Shown one piece after another: positions 9,724-18,834 of a stretch of DNA of 64,000 nucleotides; within the stretch, counting starts at the first letter, position 1; each line of letters starts with the position of its first letter. Origin of the DNA: Flavobacterium sp. 1355. GTDB lineage: Bacteria; Bacteroidota; Bacteroidia; Flavobacteriales; Flavobacteriaceae. The notes beneath the pieces are model-generated. The model was not told where the DNA came from. It ran no database searches and saw only the letters and a program-made list of their open reading frames with translations. The position numbers were made by a program, and so were the translations under genes. The stretch lies in assembly GCF_017833415.1 (NCBI RefSeq), contig NZ_JAFICC010000008.1, positions 1 to 64,000 on the forward strand. The letters are read 5' to 3'.

Positions 9724-10584
9724 ATGAAAAAGCCTTTTATATTAGCCCTTTCAATTGTTTTATTAGCTTGTCAACAGCAATCTGATTCAGACTTAAAGGA
9801 GCTTTATTCACTACCAAAAAAATTAAAAGAAGTTTCGGGGATTACATATTTTCCGGAAACAAATTCGATTTATACTTTGGAAGACAGCGGAAATGAAAAC
9901 GCGATTTATGCCATAAATTCAAAAGGAAAATTAGAAAAGACAATTACCATCTCAAATGCAGCCAATGTTGATTGGGAAGATATTACTAAAGATAAAAAAG
10001 GTAATATTTATATTGGGGATTTTGGAAACAATGATAATGAGAGAAGGGATTTATGTATTTATAAAGTTGCCAAAAATCAATTGAATCAGGATGTTGCAAA
10101 AGCGGAATATAAAATTTCTTTTTCTTATCCGGAGCAAACCGAATTTCCTCCAAAGAAAAAAGAGCTGTTTTATGACGTTGAAGGTTTTTTTGAGAAGGAT
10201 GGTTATTTTTATCTTTTTACAAAAAACAGAAGCAAAGGTTTTGACGGAACAGCTTTTATTTATAAAATTAAAAATGCTCCGGGAACTCAAAAAGCAGTTA
10301 AAACAGGAGAATTTAAAACCTGCAGTAATTACAATCATTGTGTTCTGACAAGTGCTACCATAAGTCCGGACGGAAAAAAAGTAGTTTTGTTAAGTCACGA
10401 CAAAATTGTTTTGTTTAAGGATTTTAAAGGAGATTTATTCCACAAAGGCACACAAACCGAAATAAGCCTGGATCACTTTTCACAAAAAGAAGCCATCGTT
10501 TTTAAGGACAACAATACATTGTTGGTTTCTGATGAAAAAACGAATAAAATAGGAGGAAAGGTGTACGAGTTTAAACTTAAATGA
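9724..10584 (+). CDS. Lipoprotein, SdiA-regulated/beta-propeller-like
   Basis: A protein of 286 residues with a lipoprotein signal (lipobox VLLAC, Cys16). Repeated blocks such as SGITYFPETNSIYTLED, WEDIT and GNIYIGDFGNN are typical of six-bladed beta-propellers of the SdiA-regulated or NHL type, which usually bind ligands or sit in the envelope. CSNYNHC near residue 200 has two Cys that could form a disulfide. It is probably attached to the periplasmic or outer-membrane face. It lies directly after the kinase-like gene and faces the large Omp85 gene tail to tail. Confidence 0.7.
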   Translation: MKKPFILALSIVLLACQQQSDSDLKELYSLPKKLKEVSGITYFPETNSIYTLEDSGNENAIYAINSKGKLEKTITISNAANVDWEDITKDKKGNIYIGDFGNNDNERRDLCIYKVAKNQLNQDVAKAEYKISFSYPEQTEFPPKKKELFYDVEGFFEKDGYFYLFTKNRSKGFDGTAFIYKIKNAPGTQKAVKTGEFKTCSNYNHCVLTSATISPDGKKVVLLSHDKIVLFKDFKGDLFHKGTQTEISLDHFSQKEAIVFKDNNTLLVSDEKTNKIGGKVYEFKLK

Positions 10585-10591
10585 TTTTTTA

Positions 10592-10750
10592 GGTTCTGAG
10601 ATGCTAAGGTTCTGAGGGACTAAGACACTTAAAAGTAAAAAAAGTTTGCCACTAATTTCACGAATTTACACCAATTATAGATTAGTCTAAATTCGTGAAA
10701 TTCGTGGCAAAAAAACTTAGAAGTTCAGAATCTTAGAACCTCAGAACCTT
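10592..10750. repeat. Nested inverted dispersed repeats between convergent genes
   Basis: The outer arms read AGGTTCTGAGATGCTAAGG on the left and the reverse form (CTTAGAACCTCAGAACCTT) on the right. The inner arms read TTTCACGAATTTA and TAAATTCGTGAAA, flanked by TTGCCAC and GTGGCAA. The whole gap can fold into one long stem. Similar arms recur at 32638-33012, 40475-40550, 50469-50530 and 61808-61912, so this is a dispersed family. It sits between two convergent genes and may also stop transcription from both sides. Confidence 0.75.
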
Positions 10751-10753
10751 TTC

Positions 10754-13700
10754 CTAAAAACTATATGCCGCTCCAAAAATAACTCTTCCTACTTCATCAG
10801 GAGATTTAAAATAAGAGATTCTTGCAGTGATTACATTTATGGCATTCAGCCAAAGTCCACCGCCGTAATCCTGATGCCATTTTCTGGAATCTTCACCATC
10901 AAGCCAGACTCTTCCATAATCAAAACCACCAAGAATTCCGTACGTAAACGGTACAATCGTTTTTCTGATTTTACCCAGACTTAAACGCAAATCAGAACTT
11001 TGAGAAAAATAAGAACTTCCTAAAAAACGCTCGTTTCTGTATCCTCTCAAATCAGTATCGCCACCCAGTGTTGCACCCTGATAAAATTCATAGTTATTAT
11101 TTAAAATTGCTTTTCCTTTAAGAAACGTAGCCAGAACCAATTTTCCATTGTGGTCAATTTTATGCGTAAATCCTAAAACGCTCTCAAGAGTTGGGAAATT
11201 TTGTTTGGATTCGTCTAAATCAGTTGTCCAGGTTCCGGCAATCATAAAATAAACTCCTAACGTTGGCTTTGCCGCAAAATCAGAATTTTTAAATAAATAT
11301 TTTATTTTTAAACTTCCATAATTCCTGGTGTCAAATACATCTGGATTCACAATTCCTGGGATATCAATAAACCTATTGTCAGTTTCTTCAACCGTCATTC
11401 TCTGAAAAATAGGCTGTATACTAAACTCACTGCCATATCTTCCTACATGTCTGATAGCACCAGAAGCATTAAATTTTCTGATACGAACACGGTTATAGTC
11501 CATTCCGACTTCATCATTATCGTATACCGTTTCATTTCCATAACCAAAGTAATTCATGGCAAAATTCGGAGTTGTATATAACGATTCAACATCTATAACC
11601 CATTTACCTAATAAACCGGGAAAATGAGCTGCATAATTAAATTCTAATCCACCAGTGGCGAAATAGTAAAAAGCATTTAAAACGTGTCTTTGCGTGTATG
11701 GGTTTTGTTTGAAATTATTAACAGTATAATTCAAATTAACGCCAACCTTTACGCCATCATCCGGGTTAAATCCAATATTTGGCAGCCCTGAAATTACATT
11801 GTATTTAGGCTTTTCATAGTTATACAGATTGACATCATAATCGTCTGTTAATTGTGTCTGGGTTTTAGAATCCAGGTTATAAGTATTTTCTTTTGATTTG
11901 AAGTCGTACACAATAACTTTTTTTCCGTTTTCGATATTATAAGTATCATTGTTCTGACCACCAATCAAACGAATTTTAATTTTCGATTTTTCGTTACCTT
12001 TTACTTCAAAAACGTCATTATCATCTAAACCATAGATCCATAAATTTCGGGTTTTTGCATCTGTCACATTTTTTGTATACAACAATTCTTCGCCTTCTTT
12101 TTTCATTCTGAAAACCTGAATTTCGATACCATTTTTAGTATTATGATTCAAAACAAACTTGTCTTTCTTGTCTGTTCCGGCAATCATAATTGTTTTGCTT
12201 AAAACGTCAGAATAACGTTTTGCATATTTTTGAAGCTCTTTTTTTCTGTTTTTTAATTTTCGTTTGATTTCGTCAATAGTTTCGTCCTGGACTTCTTTTG
12301 GTAAATTTTTAAAAGCAGTATCAATATCGCTATCAGATAAATTTTCCTGAATAAACTTAGCCTGTTCAACCCAGTCTTTTTCGTCGGCAGTTTTTAAAAA
12401 TGCCAAATCCATCGGATAAGGTTCTCTGCTGAGCCACTTTACGTTATCAATTTTGTTTTTAAAAGTACGCATATGGCGCAATGCCGGAATATTCATTAAA
12501 ATAGAAAGCAAAGCCCCATCGTATTTTACAAACGCCTGATCCCTGTCACGCGGAATTGGTTTGTAGATCACCTTACCATCAGTCTTATATTCTGCCCAGC
12601 GCCATTGGTCACTGTGTCTGTCCCAGTCACCGATCAGCATATCAAACAAACGGGCTTTCATATATTCTTTTTCGTCGACACTGTATTTTTCATCTTTATG
12701 AAGATTCAGCATCATATCATCTGTTCCAATTATGTTAGTAGGGTTTCCAAAATTTTTGCCATCAAGATGATTATCTGCCGGTCTTTCTTCTACCATATAC
12801 AATTGGTCTCCAAAACTGGCATTAAACTCTTTTAAACCATTTTGTCTTGGTATATAATATAAAACAGGATTGGTATGTCGAAGTCCTATTTTATCAGACA
12901 TACTTCCAATAGCAAAAGAAGCGTATGGATGTGAAGTAGTATAAAAATCAAATAAAAAATCCTCAGCATACGTATCCTCAAAATCATTTACTATATACTG
13001 ATCCTTAAAAGCAACTGACTGCAAAAAGACGGTAGCACTTTTTTTCATGGCGCGCATGACATATTCACGACCTTTGCGATCAGACATTCTTAAGGAAACT
13101 GACTGATGTCCCCCGCCTTCGCGAATAGGTTTCAGGCCGCCCATCAAAGTATCTATGGTAGCCGTTCTGGCATTAATTGGCAAGCTGTAATATTCTCTAT
13201 AGTGCTGACCGAATAAAAAGTTGTGAAACAGGCTCTTATTGGTCATTTTTTTAGAATAAATTGAAGTTGTTATATTCGAAGGAAATTTATTCGAAATATC
13301 TTCTGCCCAATTGATTTCTTTAGCTTTTATGATTTCTTTTTCAAAAAGAAGTTTTTCTTTGTTGTTTTCATTTCCAAAAAAAGAAACTTTGGCATCGCCG
13401 CTTTTATATAAAGTTAAGGTGCTGTAACCATTTCCGCCATACGAAAAATCGAACGGATTGATAGCCCGCGCTGCCTCTGATTTTGATCCGGCACCACTAA
13501 TGATCTGCTGGATATTTTCTTTGCTGATGTATTGTAAATTATGATCATGTCCGGATACAACAATTACATTTTTCTGTTTTTGCAAAAGTGTTTTAATCCT
13601 TTTAGCATAAATCGTATATTGTTTATTTTGAATATCCTGTGGGCTTACACCCGTTGTTTTTCGTAATAAATTGATAAAAGATCCGATTATAGGCAATGGA

Positions 13701-14488
13701 ATTTTTTTCTCTAATGGAAACAATTGTTTTTCTAATGAAAATTGTCCGCCATGAGTACCGTTACTTAATAAAGGGTGATGCAGGGCTAAAACGACTGTTT
13801 TCTCCTGATTTTTGTTTAAGATATTTTCCAGTTCTTCAAAAAACGCTTCACGTGTTTTAATCTCACAGTTGTCATTAATTGTCGGGTGATTGTCCCATTC
13901 CTCCAGAAACCATTCACTGTCGATAGTAACTAAGGTTGCAGTACTGTCAATTTTAACATCTTCGATAGGACAGGATTTTCTTGGCAGGAATGCTTTTTTG
14001 TCGTTCAGGTATTTCGTAACAAAATCAGCCTGAAGTTCAAGGCCTTTAATGCCGTTGTACCAATCATGATTACCAGGAATGAAAACTGTTTTTCCTTTAA
14101 ATCCTTTTGTTAATTTTAACTGGCTGGTCAATTTTGTTTCGGCCAGAGCCTTATCTCCGTCATTTTTATCAGCCGGAAAACCTTTCGGATAAATATTATC
14201 TCCCAGAAACAAAAGAGTAGATTTTTTGTTTGCTTTTTTAAGCTTTTGGTGCAATAATTCAAGGGTTTGCTGAGACTGTTCTTCATCTGCATTTCCTGCA
14301 TCTCCGACCAAAAAGAGAGTGTGAGCAATTTTTATGGTATCTGTAGCGTTTTCACTTTCATTATTGCTAACATTTTTTCCGTACTGTGCTTTGTGTGTTG
14401 CACAGGCAGTAAGTAAAAATATAAGGGGTATAACCAAAGAATTGGTTTTAATCTTGGTAATAAAATGATTATCCAAAAACAATTTCAT
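10754..14488 (-). CDS. Metallophosphoesterase / kinase-like / Omp85-barrel fusion lipoprotein
   Basis: An outer-membrane protein of 1244 residues. The signal ends in a lipobox (LLTAC, Cys29). Residues 55-380 are a calcineurin-type metallophosphoesterase with Asp63, GDN (96-98), GNHD (139-142), HH (237-238) and GHDH (313-316). Residues about 440-690 look like a protein-kinase-like fold: a Gly-rich turn GGGHQS (458-463), a beta-3-like YVMRAMKK (476-483), a catalytic-loop-like IGDWDRHSDQW (619-629) and a metal-site-like PRDRDQAF (646-653). Residues about 900-1244 form a beta-barrel with the Omp85 signature LRGY (1147-1150) and a terminal Phe. Phosphatase and barrel are well supported; the kinase reading is inference from motifs. 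Only 26 bp separate it from a divergent HD-Pycsar gene. Confidence 0.85.
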   Translation of the reverse strand: MKLFLDNHFITKIKTNSLVIPLIFLLTACATHKAQYGKNVSNNESENATDTIKIAHTLFLVGDAGNADEEQSQQTLELLHQKLKKANKKSTLLFLGDNIYPKGFPADKNDGDKALAETKLTSQLKLTKGFKGKTVFIPGNHDWYNGIKGLELQADFVTKYLNDKKAFLPRKSCPIEDVKIDSTATLVTIDSEWFLEEWDNHPTINDNCEIKTREAFFEELENILNKNQEKTVVLALHHPLLSNGTHGGQFSLEKQLFPLEKKIPLPIIGSFINLLRKTTGVSPQDIQNKQYTIYAKRIKTLLQKQKNVIVVSGHDHNLQYISKENIQQIISGAGSKSEAARAINPFDFSYGGNGYSTLTLYKSGDAKVSFFGNENNKEKLLFEKEIIKAKEINWAEDISNKFPSNITTSIYSKKMTNKSLFHNFLFGQHYREYYSLPINARTATIDTLMGGLKPIREGGGHQSVSLRMSDRKGREYVMRAMKKSATVFLQSVAFKDQYIVNDFEDTYAEDFLFDFYTTSHPYASFAIGSMSDKIGLRHTNPVLYYIPRQNGLKEFNASFGDQLYMVEERPADNHLDGKNFGNPTNIIGTDDMMLNLHKDEKYSVDEKEYMKARLFDMLIGDWDRHSDQWRWAEYKTDGKVIYKPIPRDRDQAFVKYDGALLSILMNIPALRHMRTFKNKIDNVKWLSREPYPMDLAFLKTADEKDWVEQAKFIQENLSDSDIDTAFKNLPKEVQDETIDEIKRKLKNRKKELQKYAKRYSDVLSKTIMIAGTDKKDKFVLNHNTKNGIEIQVFRMKKEGEELLYTKNVTDAKTRNLWIYGLDDNDVFEVKGNEKSKIKIRLIGGQNNDTYNIENGKKVIVYDFKSKENTYNLDSKTQTQLTDDYDVNLYNYEKPKYNVISGLPNIGFNPDDGVKVGVNLNYTVNNFKQNPYTQRHVLNAFYYFATGGLEFNYAAHFPGLLGKWVIDVESLYTTPNFAMNYFGYGNETVYDNDEVGMDYNRVRIRKFNASGAIRHVGRYGSEFSIQPIFQRMTVEETDNRFIDIPGIVNPDVFDTRNYGSLKIKYLFKNSDFAAKPTLGVYFMIAGTWTTDLDESKQNFPTLESVLGFTHKIDHNGKLVLATFLKGKAILNNNYEFYQGATLGGDTDLRGYRNERFLGSSYFSQSSDLRLSLGKIRKTIVPFTYGILGGFDYGRVWLDGEDSRKWHQDYGGGLWLNAINVITARISYFKSPDEVGRVIFGAAYSF

Positions 14489-14514
14489 AATTTCGTGGTA
14501 TAAAAATATTCTTT
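14487..14514. promoter_or_regulatory. Overlapping divergent promoters
   Basis: Only 26 bp lie between the two start codons. TAATTTCG (14487-14494, plus) and TATTTTTA (14500-14507 read on minus) are one-mismatch versions of TAnnTTTG, so the two promoters must overlap each other and the ends of both genes. This layout lets one regulator act on both genes or makes them compete. Confidence 0.4.
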
Positions 14515-15693
14515 ATGAATCTAATAGAACAATCCGAGGATTTCGTCAGTAATTTACTCAAAGATAAACTTTCTAATTTATATTCTTACCATAATTTTAA
14601 CCATACTTTTAATGTTGTAAATGCTGTTAAAAAGCTTTGTAACAAAGAAAATGTTGATGGTCACGAAAAAGAAATGCTATTAGTGGCAGCCTGGTTTCAT
14701 GATGCGGGTTATATAAACGGATTTGAAGATCATGAGAATGAGAGTGTAAAAATTGCTGCAAAATTCTTAAAAGAAAAAGGACAATCTGATGAATTTATAG
14801 TCGGGGTTTCAAAACTTATTATGGCAACTTCAAAAACGTATGTGCCGCAAAATAAGCTGGAATATATTATAAAGGATGCAGACTTTGTTCATATAACAAA
14901 TTTAGAATATGAGTCTACCGGAGAATTACTCCGATATGAACTAAAAAACACAATGAATATTTCTATGTCTTCTTTAGAATGGGCTCAGGAAAATTTGAAT
15001 TTTCTGGTAAATAAACACCGATTTTACACGGATTATGCTTTAAGGAAATGGCAGCCTCTAAAAGAAAAAACGATAGCACTTGTTCAAAAAAAGATTAATA
15101 AGGAAGAAATAAAAAAAGCTAAAGATCTGGAAGACGAGGAAAAAAAGAAAGATAAAGCAGAAAAGCCGGATAGGGGTATAGATACTTTATTTCGCGTTAC
15201 ATTAGGAAATCATACCCGTTTAAGCGGAATTGCCGACAGTAAGGCAAACATCCTTTTGTCTGTAAATGCTATTATTATATCAATTGCACTTTCGTCCATT
15301 ATCCCAAAATTAGACAGCCCAAAAAATGCACATTTAGTAATTCCGACTTTTATCATGCTGATGTCGAGTGTTATTACTATAATTTTTGCAATCCTTTCAA
15401 CAAGGCCAAAAGTCACTTCAGGATTCTTTACCCGCGACGATGTTGAGGCAAAAAAAGTAAATCTTATGTTTTTTGGAAATTTCTACAAAATGCCGCTTGA
15501 AGATTATGACTGGGCAATGAATGAAATGATGAAAGACAGGGATTATCTGTATTCTACAATGATCAAAGATTTATATTATTTAGGATTAGTGCTCCAGCGC
15601 AAATATAATTTGCTTAGAATTGCCTATAACCTTTTTATGGTTGGGATTATTATAACTGTGGTTTCGTTTATAATCGCTTTTAAAAGTATATAA
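14515..15693 (+). CDS. HD phosphohydrolase fused to Pycsar-type transmembrane effector domain
   Basis: A protein of 392 residues. Residues 1-180 are an HD domain with His30, the His62-Asp63 pair, His73 and Asp121, a full metal set. A Lys/Glu-rich helix (185-218) links it to a C-terminal region that matches the Pycsar effector family (PycTM): LFRVTLGNHTRLSGIADSKA with Asp241-Lys243, then membrane helices at about 245-262, 275-295 and 368-390. In Pycsar defence, PycTM proteins respond to cyclic pyrimidine mononucleotides made by a neighbouring cyclase and damage the membrane. No cyclase gene is seen in this window. The HD domain might hydrolyse the signal nucleotide or be a sensor; this is inference. 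Confidence 0.85.
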   Translation: MNLIEQSEDFVSNLLKDKLSNLYSYHNFNHTFNVVNAVKKLCNKENVDGHEKEMLLVAAWFHDAGYINGFEDHENESVKIAAKFLKEKGQSDEFIVGVSKLIMATSKTYVPQNKLEYIIKDADFVHITNLEYESTGELLRYELKNTMNISMSSLEWAQENLNFLVNKHRFYTDYALRKWQPLKEKTIALVQKKINKEEIKKAKDLEDEEKKKDKAEKPDRGIDTLFRVTLGNHTRLSGIADSKANILLSVNAIIISIALSSIIPKLDSPKNAHLVIPTFIMLMSSVITIIFAILSTRPKVTSGFFTRDDVEAKKVNLMFFGNFYKMPLEDYDWAMNEMMKDRDYLYSTMIKDLYYLGLVLQRKYNLLRIAYNLFMVGIIITVVSFIIAFKSI

Positions 15694-15695
15694 GA

Positions 15696-15719
15696 AAAGC
15701 TCAACTATTTAGTTGAGCT
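15696..15719 (-). terminator. Terminator overlapping the GAF-gene stop
   Basis: AGCTCAACTA / TAGTTGAGCT forms a 10-bp stem with a short loop that includes the GAF gene's stop codon. On the minus strand it is followed by TTTTCTT. It may also serve the convergent HD-PycTM gene. Confidence 0.6.
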
Positions 15720-18078
15720 CATCTAATAAATCCTGATAGGTAATTTTCTTTTCAGTTGCGTTTGTGATATTATTTATCACTTTTACGCGAATTGCTCTTA
15801 ATCCCGAAACACCCTGTAAATCTTCAACTTCAAATTGCTCAATAGAAGGCTCTAAGACTTTCTTGTGCTGTAAATATTTGATGTATTTCAAATACTCTGC
15901 CTCCTCACTATTTTGAGAATATACGATTGTGATTTTTTCTTTTTCGGTAATTCTTTCGCGGCTGCCTTTTATGTGTGCTTTATCAATACGTTTTTTAACT
16001 ACCTCATATCTCGCATTATAAGTTCCGTCAACATCAAAACGTTTTTCATCCATTCTAAAACGGATAGAAAGCGCAGAACTAAATACCAAAATCAATGACG
16101 TGACATCCAGCTCATACGGAAGAGACTCTTTCAGTTGATGATGTTCCAATTCCATTTCGCACAAAGTCTGCAATTGCCACAAGCGCAGATTGTGCAGGTA
16201 CATAATGTCAAAAGGTTTTGTTGGCGCAATCGAGGCCCCTATATATAAGTTATGTTCGACACCATCGGTTTTGAAACGCTCATAATAATGCGGATAAATC
16301 TGCTGAGCTTCAACTTGTTTTTTATCCAGAACAGAAGCCAGTTTTTTGTTAATGATAGACATCGCATTATCAAATTTCTTTCTTTCCTGATAAAACATTC
16401 CTGTTTTTTCGTCCAGACTGGCAAAGTATTCTTCTTCCAGTTTCTGGTTTATAGCTGTATCTTTTGTGTTTTTTAGAATCGGATGAATTTCTTCTTCGAT
16501 ATAACGTTGGATATATTGCTCCGTATCTGCCTTTAAAGGCTGGTCTAATTCATCATGAAGCGACTCTAATTCAAATTTGCGCTGCTCCAAAAGCATCAGA
16601 TTGCTATTTGGTTTCTGATTTTCAAAAATTTTCAAAATCGTACTCAGCTGATTTTTCAGATCTCTTCTTACTGTATCATTTCTGTGCTCAGAAGAACCTT
16701 TGATGTCGATTTGTCCGTATAAAGGGAATACATTCTTAAATACAATTTCCTTAAAAATATAATCTTTGGCAGGATTTGTATTTTGAAAATAATTTTGTGA
16801 TTCTTTTTTAAATTTCCAATATACACTTGGGTGAATTGTAGTGTATTCACGCTGAATAATTGCTTCGACCTGATGCTGCATATCAGTATTATAGCGGTCA
16901 ATTGTATCGGTAAGATAAGGCAAAACCAAATCGAGTTTTGTTGCATTTATAGTATTTAAAGCCCTTGGTATTTCTGAAACCAATTCTACAACACCCAGCA
17001 AATGTCCGTCCTTAATAACCGGGGCAAATACGCAACTGTGTATATTTTGTTTTAGCAAATGTTCGCCAAGCCTTTTATTTGGTGATTCCTCTGTAAATTT
17101 AAGTACATTAGAAATTACAAAAGGTTCTTTGTTGTCTAATAAATTTTCAAAAGAACATCCAAAAAAAGCATTTTTGCATTCTACTTCCTGATCTGTCAAA
17201 AGCAGGAAACTTTGCAGCTGATTATCATACTTAACCGGTCTTATAAACTTTTCCTCCTCAGAATTATAAATGATAAAACCTACTTTTAAATCTGGAATTT
17301 TGAATATTGATTTAAAAATGTTTTCGATAATATCATTTGAGGCAACCGTTTTGGTATCCGGTTTTAAAAGATTGCTTTTTAGGTTTGAAATAGCACTCTC
17401 AGTCGTAGCATCAAACAGAGAAACAATTCCGAAACCTTTTAATGTCCAGCTTCCCGGAGGAAATTTAGATTTCCAAAGCTCAATATCATTATAATTATCG
17501 ATTAATAAATCAATATCATCCTGTGTAAGCGAAACTGAATCTTTTGACGGATTAATTTCCATAAAATCAGCATTGTACAGAATGCGATAATGTTTTTCTA
17601 TTCCATTTTCGTCTGGAATGTCATAGAAAAATATTTTATTAAAATCGATATTTTGTTTGTAATAGCTGCTCAAAATCAGGCAGCAGTTATTGATATAGAA
17701 TTGGTGATCATCAAAATCACGAATTTCCATATAAAACTCATCACCCGCATTTCGTAATATTTTCTTGAAACGTTCTGTATAATTAAAAGATATATTCTGA
17801 AATGGAATTGTAATTGCTTTTATTTCATTGTGAGTCAAAGCTGTAGGAAATAAATCTGCAGCAATGTTTTTGATTAAAGCCTCATTTTTTCTTATAGTAG
17901 CTAAGTCCCGGATTCCGGTTCTAAATTCCGGAAATGCATCGATTTCTTTTAAAATGGCTTTTGCGTAGTTAGATCGGTAATCAACATCTGATAAAGCAAT
18001 TTGTTCAAAAGACTCAATTAATTTATGAAATGAAATTATTGTTTCGAAAGGACTTTCTTTTGGTACATGACGATCCAT
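15709..18078 (-). CDS. GAF-domain protein, large soluble
   Basis: A protein of 789 residues without signal peptide or membrane helices. A GAF domain is recognisable at roughly residues 265-395 (CSFENLLDNKEPFVISN, then CVFAPVIKDGHLLGVVELVSE). The rest is helical with charged stretches (about 500-620 probably coiled-coil) and matches no family I can name. No kinase, cyclase or DNA-binding motif is visible. It is tail to tail with the HD-PycTM gene and is transcribed alone. It could be a sensor or scaffold. Confidence 0.75.
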   Translation of the reverse strand: MDRHVPKESPFETIISFHKLIESFEQIALSDVDYRSNYAKAILKEIDAFPEFRTGIRDLATIRKNEALIKNIAADLFPTALTHNEIKAITIPFQNISFNYTERFKKILRNAGDEFYMEIRDFDDHQFYINNCCLILSSYYKQNIDFNKIFFYDIPDENGIEKHYRILYNADFMEINPSKDSVSLTQDDIDLLIDNYNDIELWKSKFPPGSWTLKGFGIVSLFDATTESAISNLKSNLLKPDTKTVASNDIIENIFKSIFKIPDLKVGFIIYNSEEEKFIRPVKYDNQLQSFLLLTDQEVECKNAFFGCSFENLLDNKEPFVISNVLKFTEESPNKRLGEHLLKQNIHSCVFAPVIKDGHLLGVVELVSEIPRALNTINATKLDLVLPYLTDTIDRYNTDMQHQVEAIIQREYTTIHPSVYWKFKKESQNYFQNTNPAKDYIFKEIVFKNVFPLYGQIDIKGSSEHRNDTVRRDLKNQLSTILKIFENQKPNSNLMLLEQRKFELESLHDELDQPLKADTEQYIQRYIEEEIHPILKNTKDTAINQKLEEEYFASLDEKTGMFYQERKKFDNAMSIINKKLASVLDKKQVEAQQIYPHYYERFKTDGVEHNLYIGASIAPTKPFDIMYLHNLRLWQLQTLCEMELEHHQLKESLPYELDVTSLILVFSSALSIRFRMDEKRFDVDGTYNARYEVVKKRIDKAHIKGSRERITEKEKITIVYSQNSEEAEYLKYIKYLQHKKVLEPSIEQFEVEDLQGVSGLRAIRVKVINNITNATEKKITYQDLLDELN

Positions 18079-18231
18079 CGTGGTATTTTTTTAGAGTACA
18101 AAATTAAGCATAAATTAAGAATGTACGACATTTTGCTATTTCTTTCCTTTATAGTTATATAGACATGCTAAACCCTGGTGCTTATGTTATCCAAGTCTTG
18201 TGGAAACTTCGCTTTAGGGAAAAATAATAGA

Positions 18232-18264
18232 AAACCTCAATAACGAATTGTAATTGAGGTTTTT
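18232..18264 (-). terminator. Terminator after the Rrf2 gene
   Basis: AAAACCTCAAT / ATTGAGGTTTT stem with an 11-nt loop. Read on the minus strand it follows the Rrf2 stop and closes the ndh-rrf2 unit. Confidence 0.75.
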
Positions 18265-18288
18265 TATGAGATAAAATAATATTTAAGT

Positions 18289-18795
18289 CTATTTATTAAA
18301 GACATTTAACTGAAACCAATTTTTTGTTTCATCAATCATTACTTGTCCATATTGTTTACGGATAGTGTTGTACACCCATTGCAGATTTTTTTCTCTTAAA
18401 GAATCTTTTATTTTGTTCTCAGTTTCGATCATTGCCAAATGTATGGCACAATACTGATCTTTTTTCCAAGGCAGATTTTGCTTATCCAATAATATACAAT
18501 TGTCTCTAATGTTGTCACATTCAAAAAATGAAATCTCGCCTTCTACAGCAAGAACAATATCTAAAAATGTAATATCTTCGGGCTTTCTGCAAAGCTTATA
18601 ACCGCCTTTGACACCTATATTAGATTTTACAATTCCGGCTTTTTTTAATTTAGTAAAAGCTTTGGCTAAATAAGTTTCAGATATATTTTGAAAATTTGCC
18701 AAATCGCGCACGGTAATCGTATTGCCCTCAGGATTATCTATTAAATAGACCAAAGAATGTATCGCATATTCAACATTTTTTCCTAAAGTTGGCAT
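18289..18795 (-). CDS. Rrf2-family transcriptional regulator
   Basis: A winged-helix regulator of 168 residues, typical for the family. The N-terminal HTH contains TVRDLANFQNISETYLAKAF. Cys93, Cys100 and Cys116 (CDNIRDNC ... QYC) are placed where Rrf2 sensors such as IscR/NsrR bind an iron-sulfur cluster, although the spacing differs from both. It lies 39 bp downstream of a type II NADH dehydrogenase gene on the same strand, so it may tune respiration in response to NO, redox or Fe-S state. The exact signal is inference. Confidence 0.88.
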   Translation of the reverse strand: MPTLGKNVEYAIHSLVYLIDNPEGNTITVRDLANFQNISETYLAKAFTKLKKAGIVKSNIGVKGGYKLCRKPEDITFLDIVLAVEGEISFFECDNIRDNCILLDKQNLPWKKDQYCAIHLAMIETENKIKDSLREKNLQWVYNTIRKQYGQVMIDETKNWFQLNVFNK

Positions 18796-18834
18796 AGCAA
18801 TAATTTAAATGTTTCCATAATTGTAATTTAAATG

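Noticed and set aside
12556-12835. Overlapping plus-strand reading frames inside the Omp85 fusion gene
   Set aside because: They are antisense shadows of a well-supported coding region and show no domain.
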